From Aquificaceae bacterium (lineage in GTDB: Bacteria > Aquificota > Aquificia > Aquificales > Aquificaceae): a stretch of DNA of 48,563 nucleotides. Shown here in pieces: positions 43,220-48,563 of this stretch. Position 1 is the stretch's first letter. Each line of letters begins with the position of its first letter. The notes under the pieces were generated by a model. The model did no database searches, was not told the origin of the DNA, and saw only the letters and a program-made list of their open reading frames with translations. The DNA lies in NCBI GenBank assembly GCA_026414575.1, contig JAOAIS010000044.1, positions 1 to 48,563 of the forward strand. The letters are read 5' to 3'. The translations under genes were made by a program, and so were the position numbers.

Positions 43220-44647
43220 ATGAGGACAGAGCTCCTACTTGGCGGTGAATGGGTATCCAAGGAAGAAAAAATGCCCGTGTTCTATCCTTACACAGGGGAA
43301 AAAGTGGCGGATGTTTCAATGGCTGGTGAGGAGGATGTTTACAAAGCCGTTGAGCGTGCCAAGGAAGGACAGAAGGAGATGGCTTTGCTCACACCCTACG
43401 AAAGATACCAGATACTCATGAAGGCAAGCGAAATACTGAGGGATAAGGCTGAAGAGTTTGCGAGGACTTTGGTGCTTGAGGTGGGCAAAACCATAAGGGA
43501 GGCAAGGGCAGAGGTTCAAAGGGCAGTGCAGACCCTTGTCTTTTCTGCGGAAGAAGCCAAAAGGGTAGGTGGTGAGATAATTCCTATAGATGCTCATCCC
43601 AACGGTAAGGGCAAGGTAGGCTTTTATGTGCGTGAACCTGTGGGGATAGTTTCTGCCATCACCCCCTTTAACTTTCCGCTAAACCTGTCCATGCACAAAG
43701 TAGCGCCAGCCCTTGCCTGTGGTAATGCGGTCATACTCAAGCCATCGGAGAGAACGCCCCTTACACCCCTAATGTTGGGGGAAGTGCTGTTGGAGGCAGG
43801 ATTGCCAAAGGGGGCTTTGAGCATACTTCCGGGCTACGGCCCTGTGGGCAAAGCCATGACAACTCATCCGGACGTGAGGGTAGTCTCTTTTACCGGTAGC
43901 AGGCAGGTGGGAGAGATAATTGCCAAGCAGGCTGGTATAAAAAGGGTTGTTCTCGAGCTTGGCTCCAACTCTGCAGTAGTTCTACACAAGGATGGAGACC
44001 TAAGAAAAGCAGTTCAGAAAACCCTTCTTGGAGGCTATGCTATAGCGGGGCAGGTGTGCATATCGGTCCAAAGGGTTTTTGTTCACGAAGAACTCTTTGG
44101 TAAGTTTGTGGAGGAGTTAAAAGGGGGTGTGGAAGGTTTGAAGATTGGAGACCCTATGTTAGAGGATACGGATGTGGGACCCATGATAGGAGTTTCTGAA
44201 GTTGATAGAGTTCAGGAGTGGATAAGGGAGGCTCTTGAGGAAGGTGCAAGGCTTGTGACGGGTGGTTCAAAGAAGGAGCATAAAGCTAATCTGCTTTTGC
44301 CCGCGCTGATCACCCTTGTGCCTTCTCATGTAAAACTTTTCAGGGAAGAGGTCTTTGCACCCCTTGTGCTGGTCAATCCTTACAGGGACTTGGAAGAGGC
44401 TATAGACATGGTAAACGACTCACCCTACGGCTTGCAGGTAGGCCTTTTCACGAGAGATATAGGTGTAGCCTGGGAGTTCATAAGGAAGGTAAGGGCTGGA
44501 GGGGTTCTTATAAACGAGGGGCCAAACTTTAGGGTGGACCACATGCCCTACGGAGGTGTAAAGAATTCGGGCATAGGCAGGGAAGGACCAAGGTTTGCGG
44601 TGGAGGACTACACGGAGATAAAAATGGTTATCTTTGACCTTGCCTGA
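43220..44647 (+). CDS. NAD(P)-dependent aldehyde dehydrogenase
   Basis: 475 residues of the ALDH superfamily. Recognisable are the Asn/Pro loop [19 protein letters not shown], cofactor Lys in [22 protein letters not shown], catalytic Glu in [10 protein letters not shown] (~247), catalytic Cys in [10 protein letters not shown] (~279) and the late EVFAPLVLV and [15 protein letters not shown] motifs. The overall pattern resembles the lactaldehyde and non-phosphorylating glyceraldehyde-3-phosphate dehydrogenase group, but the substrate cannot be fixed from sequence by eye. There is no ribosome site, and a -10-like TAAAAT ends 8 nt before the ATG. Confidence 0.92.
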   Translation: MRTELLLGGEWVSKEEKMPVFYPYTGEKVADVSMAGEEDVYKAVERAKEGQKEMALLTPYERYQILMKASEILRDKAEEFARTLVLEVGKTIREARAEVQRAVQTLVFSAEEAKRVGGEIIPIDAHPNGKGKVGFYVREPVGIVSAITPFNFPLNLSMHKVAPALACGNAVILKPSERTPLTPLMLGEVLLEAGLPKGALSILPGYGPVGKAMTTHPDVRVVSFTGSRQVGEIIAKQAGIKRVVLELGSNSAVVLHKDGDLRKAVQKTLLGGYAIAGQVCISVQRVFVHEELFGKFVEELKGGVEGLKIGDPMLEDTDVGPMIGVSEVDRVQEWIREALEEGARLVTGGSKKEHKANLLLPALITLVPSHVKLFREEVFAPLVLVNPYRDLEEAIDMVNDSPYGLQVGLFTRDIGVAWEFIRKVRAGGVLINEGPNFRVDHMPYGGVKNSGIGREGPRFAVEDYTEIKMVIFDLA

Positions 44648-44664
44648 GTTTAAAATATACTACC

Positions 44665-45045
44665 ATGAGTGTAAGGCATCAGGTAAGAAGTAAGGTAGAG
44701 AGGCTTTTTGAAAACCTCAAGGAAAGAGCAGACTCCGGTGAGTTCACCCTCTACTGCGTGTATTCACCCGTCTATGTGCAGAGGGAGAACCTGCCTGCCA
44801 GCCAGATAAGTGTTGAAGAGTTCGAGTTTGTGGACCTTAAAGTAAACATGGGGGATACAGAGAGCGTTAAGAAAACCCTTGACAGGATTACAAGAGAAGC
44901 CCTTGAGAATGAAGTTAAGGGTTTTTACTTTCTTGGCATGCTCCTTGAAAAGGAAGGAGATTACATTATTTCATCAGAAAATCCCATAATGGAGGAGCTT
45001 AAGGATAGCCTTATTGAAACCATCGAAAGGCTAAGGGAGGAATGA
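44665..45045 (+). CDS. Unknown protein upstream of ispD
   Basis: 126 acidic residues with alternating helices and strands and no membrane segment; I do not recognise the family. Segments such as FTLYCVYSPVYVQ and VKGFYFLGMLLEKEGDYII suggest a small alpha/beta domain. TAAAAT (44651-44656) ends 8 nt before the ATG and there is no ribosome site, so it may have its own promoter despite the dehydrogenase stop only 17 bp upstream. It is coupled to ispD by an ATGA overlap; whether it has any role in isoprenoid synthesis is unknown. Confidence 0.75.
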   Translation: MSVRHQVRSKVERLFENLKERADSGEFTLYCVYSPVYVQRENLPASQISVEEFEFVDLKVNMGDTESVKKTLDRITREALENEVKGFYFLGMLLEKEGDYIISSENPIMEELKDSLIETIERLREE

Positions 45046-45695
45046 TAAGCCTTATACTACTTTCTGCAGGGGGAGGTAGGCGCTTTGGCAGAAAAAAGCA
45101 GTTTGAAAGACTTTTTGGCAAACCTCTTTTCATGCACTCTCTTGAAAGGCTTTTGGGAATGTTTGAAGAAACACTTCTGGTCTTACCCTCGGAGGATTTG
45201 GGGCGCTTTAACCTACCACCAAGCATTAAGAAGGTGGCAGGCGGAAAGGAAAGACAGGATTCGGTTTTTAACGCCTTGATTGAAGCTCAGGGGGATGTGG
45301 TGGTGGTGCATGATTGTGCAAGACCTTTTGCCTCTACAGAACTATTTCGAAAGGTTTCCCAGCTTGGGGATTATGAGGGTAAGATTTCTGCGGTGCCAGT
45401 CAGGGACACGGTAAAGAGGGTGGTTCATGGCATGGTGGTGGAAACTCTTGAAAGAACTAGCCTATGGCTTTCACAGACACCTCAGGCTTTTAACAGAAGG
45501 GTCCTCCTTGAGTGCCACTTGAGAGCCAGAAGGGAAGGCTTTTATGCCACCGATGATGCTCAGATCCTTGAAAGATACGGCTACAAGGTAGGTATTGTCC
45601 GAGGCGAGGTAACCAACATTAAGATTACATACCCTGAGGACCTTCTTCTCGCGGAAAGCATAGGCAAGCTCTTAGGATATCCCCAAGTTCCTTAA
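45042..45695 (+). CDS. ispD: 2-C-methyl-D-erythritol 4-phosphate cytidylyltransferase
   Basis: Third step of the MEP isoprenoid pathway (MEP plus CTP). 217 residues. The CTP-binding start is LSAGGGRRFGRKKQFERLFGK; then GGKERQDSVFNAL, VVVHDCARPF, the DTVKRV loop, SQTPQAFNR and TDDAQILERYG, all IspD signatures. The last 71 bp overlap the 3' end of pabC on the other strand, the longest convergent overlap in the window. The isoprenoid chain builder ispA lies 0.7 kb away on the opposite strand. Confidence 0.94.
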   Translation: MISLILLSAGGGRRFGRKKQFERLFGKPLFMHSLERLLGMFEETLLVLPSEDLGRFNLPPSIKKVAGGKERQDSVFNALIEAQGDVVVVHDCARPFASTELFRKVSQLGDYEGKISAVPVRDTVKRVVHGMVVETLERTSLWLSQTPQAFNRRVLLECHLRARREGFYATDDAQILERYGYKVGIVRGEVTNIKITYPEDLLLAESIGKLLGYPQVP

Positions 45696-46392
45696 AGGCT
45701 TGCATATCCCTTTTAAGGGGCACTCCCTCTAAAGTATTTACAACGGCGCAAAGAAGGAGAGAATTAAGAACGAAGACCCCATCGTAGTTTTCAAGCTCTT
45801 GGACTTTTATGTACTCTTCCTTTACTTCCCTTCTCCTTCCTAAGAGCTCAAGGGTGGTGCCCCAAAGAAGACCAGAAACTTTTGCTGGGGTGTAAAGCCT
45901 TGAGCCCTTCAAAAGCAAGAGGTTTGAGGTTGAGGTTTCACACGCTTGTCCCTTTTCGTTGAGTACCACGCCATCCCAAAAGCCTCTTTTGGTGGCTTCT
46001 TTTTTAACCATTAGGTTAAAAAGGTAGGAAGTGGTCTTGTGTCTGCATAGTGGGTCCGAAGAATGCCTTTGGTAGGAGGAAACACATAGGCTGACCATGC
46101 TTGGTTGATGCCCCAGGTTCCTGACAAGTATGAGGCTTCCGTAAGACTCTGGCTCGTCGGTTAGATGCCACCCACCCTTGGATATTAGCAGATACTTTAC
46201 ATAGAGTTGGCCTTCCCGAGGAACAGCTTCTTCGAGCTCCTTTTGGAATTCTTCGTAGCTGGGGCAGGGTATACCCAGACTCTTTGCGGAGTTTGAAAGT
46301 CTCTCGTGGTGAAGTTTTAGTTTTTCCTCTGATGGTTTCCACCTTATGGTCTCAAAGAGTCCTTCTCCAAAAAGCAGGGTGCGGTTTAGCAT
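45625..46392 (-). CDS. pabC: Class IV aminotransferase, likely aminodeoxychorismate lyase
   Basis: 255 residues from the ATG at 46392, which has a ribosome site (AGGAAAGG) and lies 28 bp after ispA; the longer open frame runs back into ispA. It begins LNRTLLFGEGLFETIRW, followed by the PLP lysine in RHKTTSYLFN, GFWDGVVLNEKGQACETSTSNLLLL and a C-terminal GTTLELL. These match fold-type IV enzymes. Short length and the GEGLFET start favour 4-amino-4-deoxychorismate lyase (folate synthesis) over branched-chain aminotransferase. The aroC gene in the same strand block supplies chorismate. Confidence 0.8.
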   Translation of the reverse strand: MLNRTLLFGEGLFETIRWKPSEEKLKLHHERLSNSAKSLGIPCPSYEEFQKELEEAVPREGQLYVKYLLISKGGWHLTDEPESYGSLILVRNLGHQPSMVSLCVSSYQRHSSDPLCRHKTTSYLFNLMVKKEATKRGFWDGVVLNEKGQACETSTSNLLLLKGSRLYTPAKVSGLLWGTTLELLGRRREVKEEYIKVQELENYDGVFVLNSLLLCAVVNTLEGVPLKRDMQAFKELGDILRACLCFPREEGPQGM

Positions 46393-46420
46393 AAGCCACC
46401 TTTCCTGTATAGTATTAAAA

Positions 46421-47203
46421 TCAAAGTATTGAGCTAAAGAGCTTTTCAAATTCCTTGGTGAAAACGCCCATCCTGAGGGCAGAATCTTCACAATCTTTCT
46501 TTGCAACCTCCAACTTATCTAAAAGACCTTCCCCATAAAGGGTATAAAAGCCGTCTTTGTCCCTGTAGTCGTCCATCATCTGAAATAATAATCCCAGCTT
46601 TAGTCCGAGCCCTTCAAGGTCCTTCAAAAGGTCATGTCTTTTACCTATCAACCCCCCTGCCAGAAAACAGAAGGAAAAGAGCTGTGCGGTCTTTTTAAGA
46701 CTTATCTCCTCTTGCCCCGAAAGCCTTTTGATGTCCAGAACCTGACCGCCCACCATTCCCTTATAGCCTGCCCTTAAAGCGAGCTCCCTAATGAGGAAGA
46801 TTAGTTCCCCTTCCGAAAGACCTCTGAAATTACTTCTTTCCGATAGAACTTCAAAGGAGTAGGTAAGCAGAGCGTCGCCGGCAAGTATGGCCATATCTTC
46901 CCCAAACACCACGTGGCAGGCGGGTTTGCCCCTTCTTAGGTTGTCGTTGTCAAGGGAGGGAAGGTCGTCGTGAATGAGAGAGTAGTTGTGTACCATCTCC
47001 ACCGCACAGCCTACAGTCACCGCATCCTCTATTTCACCCCCAAGGGCATCACAGACAGCGCACAAAAATAGAGGTCTTATACGCTTACCCTTCTGAAAAA
47101 GATAGTAGGACATAGCCTGATAAAGCAGGGAAGGTTCAAAGGGCATAAGTAGTTCTCTAAGCCTCTCTTCTATTTTATTTTTCCAAAGCTCAAGCCTTTC
47201 CAA
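46421..47203 (-). CDS. ispA: Polyprenyl diphosphate synthase (farnesyl/geranylgeranyl type)
   Basis: 260-residue trans-prenyltransferase, condensing IPP with allylic diphosphates. The first Asp-rich motif, HDDLPSLDND (Asp79, Asp80, Asp85), has the two-residue insertion of bacterial FPP synthases; RRGKPACH follows, GKRIRP lies near the N-terminus, and the second motif is MMDDYRDKDG (~213). Tyr-Ser-Leu-Ile-His precedes the first motif; with no bulky aromatic directly at the fifth position, a C15 or C20 product is possible. It is somewhat short (usual ~290). It follows a lipoprotein gene by 1 bp and precedes pabC. Confidence 0.9.
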   Translation of the reverse strand: MERLELWKNKIEERLRELLMPFEPSLLYQAMSYYLFQKGKRIRPLFLCAVCDALGGEIEDAVTVGCAVEMVHNYSLIHDDLPSLDNDNLRRGKPACHVVFGEDMAILAGDALLTYSFEVLSERSNFRGLSEGELIFLIRELALRAGYKGMVGGQVLDIKRLSGQEEISLKKTAQLFSFCFLAGGLIGKRHDLLKDLEGLGLKLGLLFQMMDDYRDKDGFYTLYGEGLLDKLEVAKKDCEDSALRMGVFTKEFEKLFSSIL

Positions 47204-47204
47204 G

Positions 47205-47639
47205 CTACTCTACCTCTAAAATTTCTTGCAGTTCTACCCTGTAATAGTCCTCCCTTCCCGAGTGAAACTTTTTCACGGTGTATACTACGCCGTATTTTCT
47301 GCCGTCAAGCTCCGCTATGGTACTACATCTGTAGGTTTGAGTGTCTATTTTTTCTGGCTTGCTTATGTCTAATACTTTTGTCCTTTCCATGCGGTCCTTT
47401 AGCCTACTGTAAAGCCATGCTTCCACTTGTTCCTGACCCCCACCTGAGAATAGCAACTCAATACCCCTCATCCAAACTTCAAAGGTTGCACCTACAGGAT
47501 TTTCTACATACCAGCTGTATGCTGCTACTCCCGATTTCACCGTTGTTCTTGCAGAGTTAGAAGAACAGGGATTTTCTAGCCTCAACGCTTCACATCCCGC
47601 AAGGGAAAGCATTGCAAGTAAAAATATCACCCTCCTCAT
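47205..47639 (-). CDS. Small lipoprotein of unknown function
   Basis: 144 residues. The N-terminal signal has a textbook lipobox, LSLAGC (Cys16), so the mature protein is anchored in the inner or outer membrane facing the periplasm. The rest mixes helices (ATFEVWMRGIELLFS, AWLYSRLKDRME) with a C-terminal strand-rich part (YRCSTIAELDGRKYGVVYTV, YYRVELQEILEVE) and contains two extra cysteines. I do not recognise the family. It sits 11 bp after mlaE, so it could be an accessory of lipid transport, but this rests only on context. Confidence 0.75.
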   Translation of the reverse strand: MRRVIFLLAMLSLAGCEALRLENPCSSNSARTTVKSGVAAYSWYVENPVGATFEVWMRGIELLFSGGGQEQVEAWLYSRLKDRMERTKVLDISKPEKIDTQTYRCSTIAELDGRKYGVVYTVKKFHSGREDYYRVELQEILEVE

Positions 47640-47650
47640 CCCTTAGCATT

Positions 47651-48388
47651 TTAAAATATCACCGCAGTCAAAAAGTAGTCAGAGATTAGTATAAGCATGG
47701 AAGAGGTTACTACGCTGTTGGTGGTTGCTCTTCCCACTCCTTCAGTCCCACCCTTTGTATAGTAGCCAAAGTAACAGCTAACCGCAGATATGATGAAACC
47801 AAAAAACACCGCCTTATAGAGTCCACCCACAAAGTCGTAAAGCTCGGTGAGGTCTTTCATCTTTTCCCAGAAGAGGTACTCATTCACGCCAAAGAGCTTT
47901 ACCGCCACAAACCACCCTCCAAAAATCCCCGAGAGGTCTGCAAGCACCACCAGCATGGGCACGCCCAGAATGCCAGCAAAGAGCCTTGGACTCACTAGGT
48001 AGCTCTTAGGGTTTACGCCCATTACTTCTAAAGCGTCTATTTGCTCTGTTATTCTCATGGTGCCTATGTTGGCAGTCATGGCAGAGCCAACCCTTGCAAC
48101 AACCATAAGGGATGCAAGCACGGGGCCCAGCTCCCTTCCCATAGATATGGCCACTACCGCACCAATGAGAAACTCAGCGTTGAACCTATGGAAAGTGCTG
48201 TAAGTTTGAAGAGCTATAACACCGCCAGAGAACACGGAGGTAATCACCACCACAGGAACAGTCTCGGAGGCTAAGTAGGCAAGCTGTTTTATAAAATGGC
48301 TTAACCTGGGTGGCTTTTTTACTATAAAGTACAAGCCCCATAGAGTTAGGAAAGTGGCTCTACCCACCTCCTCAAAAATTTTTAACAT
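47651..48388 (-). CDS. mlaE: MlaE-family ABC transporter permease
   Basis: Membrane subunit of a retrograde phospholipid (Mla) or similar MCE-type transporter. 245 residues with about five membrane helices and the highly conserved block SMGRELGPVLASLMVVARVGS followed by TANIGTMRITEQIDALEVMG, then the C-terminal CYFGYYTKGGTEGVGRATT. I choose the ATG at 48388; an ATG at 48406 in the same frame is deeper inside aroC. The gene overlaps the aroC stop by 17 bp. The ATPase (MlaF) and MCE protein (MlaD) are not in the window on this side. Confidence 0.93.
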   Translation of the reverse strand: MLKIFEEVGRATFLTLWGLYFIVKKPPRLSHFIKQLAYLASETVPVVVITSVFSGGVIALQTYSTFHRFNAEFLIGAVVAISMGRELGPVLASLMVVARVGSAMTANIGTMRITEQIDALEVMGVNPKSYLVSPRLFAGILGVPMLVVLADLSGIFGGWFVAVKLFGVNEYLFWEKMKDLTELYDFVGGLYKAVFFGFIISAVSCYFGYYTKGGTEGVGRATTNSVVTSSMLILISDYFLTAVIF

Positions 48389-48563
48389 ACTGTTTGTACC
48401 TCTCAAACCTCTCTTTTATCTCCTCTATAAAGTCGCCCCCGAACTTTTCAAGAAAGGCATCGGTCAAAACTATGGCAAGCATAGCCTCCCCCACCACAGA
48501 AGCTGCTGGCACAGCTACTATGTCACTCCTCTCCTTTCCTGCCTTTACCTCCTCCTTTGTTTC
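48372..48563 (-). CDS. aroC: Chorismate synthase, C-terminal part (5' truncated by window)
   Basis: The minus strand is open from the window edge to a TGA at 48372-48374, giving the last 63 residues. The segment RSDIVAVPAASVVGEAMLAI followed by VLTDAFLEKFGGDFIEE is the characteristic chorismate synthase ending, where other family members read RSDVCAVPAAGVV and LEKFGGDS. The enzyme makes chorismate from EPSP with reduced flavin, feeding aromatic amino acid and folate synthesis, which fits pabC three genes downstream. The N-terminal flavin site is outside the window. Confidence 0.9.
   Translation of the reverse strand, partial: ETKEEVKAGKERSDIVAVPAASVVGEAMLAIVLTDAFLEKFGGDFIEEIKERFERYKQYVKNF

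Noticed and set aside
43198-43260. Longer N-terminus for tyrS
   Set aside because: It would extend into the divergent aldehyde dehydrogenase gene and through the shared promoter block; [14 protein letters not shown] is a normal TyrRS start.
46393-46506. Longer N-terminus for pabC
   Set aside because: It overlaps ispA and has no family similarity; ATG 46392 has a ribosome site and gives the conserved start.

Overview
This window looks like a stretch of chromosome from a thermophilic bacterium of the Aquificales type (Aquifex/Hydrogenobacter/Thermocrinis relatives). I infer this from the gene content and style and cannot name the genus. The signs are: proteins rich in Lys, Glu and Arg with Arg mostly on AGG/AGA; very tight packing with many ATGA/GTGA overlaps; functionally mixed operons; a split glycine dehydrogenase (separate GcvPB); and a RecG with a long N-terminal extension. 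The cell is Gram-negative in plan: lipoproteins, Lnt, TamB, MlaE and SPOR-domain proteins are all encoded. I see no rRNA, no CRISPR array, no intact insertion sequence and no phage.

Layout. 1-343: 3' end of malQ. 344-1460: gene-poor, with a probable decayed minus-strand frame. 1461-10282 (+): one dense co-directional block with a large c-di-GMP signalling protein, argS, ugd, UDP-xylose synthase and two SPOR-domain proteins. 10283-15395 (-): hisB, holA, rho, mnmE and a PflA-like radical SAM protein. 15423-16508 (+): dnaN. 16489-17925 (-): gcvPB. 17926-18786: a second gene-poor stretch with broken coding frames. 18829-24281: resB/ccs1, a pseudo-receiver-like protein, an EVE protein and a thioredoxin-like protein (both -), tadA and recG. 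24269-27064 (-): an unknown protein, a GT39/ArnT-type transferase and plsY. 27094-30486 (+): tamB. 30452-32713 (-): pgsA, lnt and a short EamA permease. 32801-35001 (+): HU, rsmE, tRNA-His, epmA and a small unknown. 35008-36101 (-): gph and a thioredoxin-like lipoprotein. 36126-36881 (+): prepilin peptidase. 36861-37774 (-): a four-cluster ferredoxin and a coiled-coil protein. 37804-38298 (+): purE. 38295-39872 (-): a PAS-GGDEF diguanylate cyclase. 39951-42020 (+): rplS, rnhB, rsmH and an FtsL-like protein. 42004-43197 (-): tyrS. 43220-45695 (+): aldehyde dehydrogenase, an unknown and ispD. 45625-48563 (-): pabC, ispA, a lipoprotein, mlaE and the 3' end of aroC.

How it works together. Most genes are housekeeping: translation and tRNA modification, replication, envelope lipid and lipoprotein synthesis, isoprenoids, folate and aromatic precursors. 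Two c-di-GMP enzymes of opposite predicted sense (an EAL phosphodiesterase at 1461 and an active-looking cyclase at 38295), a UDP-sugar pair and a prepilin peptidase point to regulated surface behaviour. The most striking signals are architectural. Almost every convergent gene pair overlaps or abuts, leaving no room for intrinsic terminators. Many genes have a -10-like hexamer only about 6-11 nt before the start codon, which suggests leaderless or nearly leaderless mRNAs, often from tiny divergent promoters. I found no convincing new multi-gene system.
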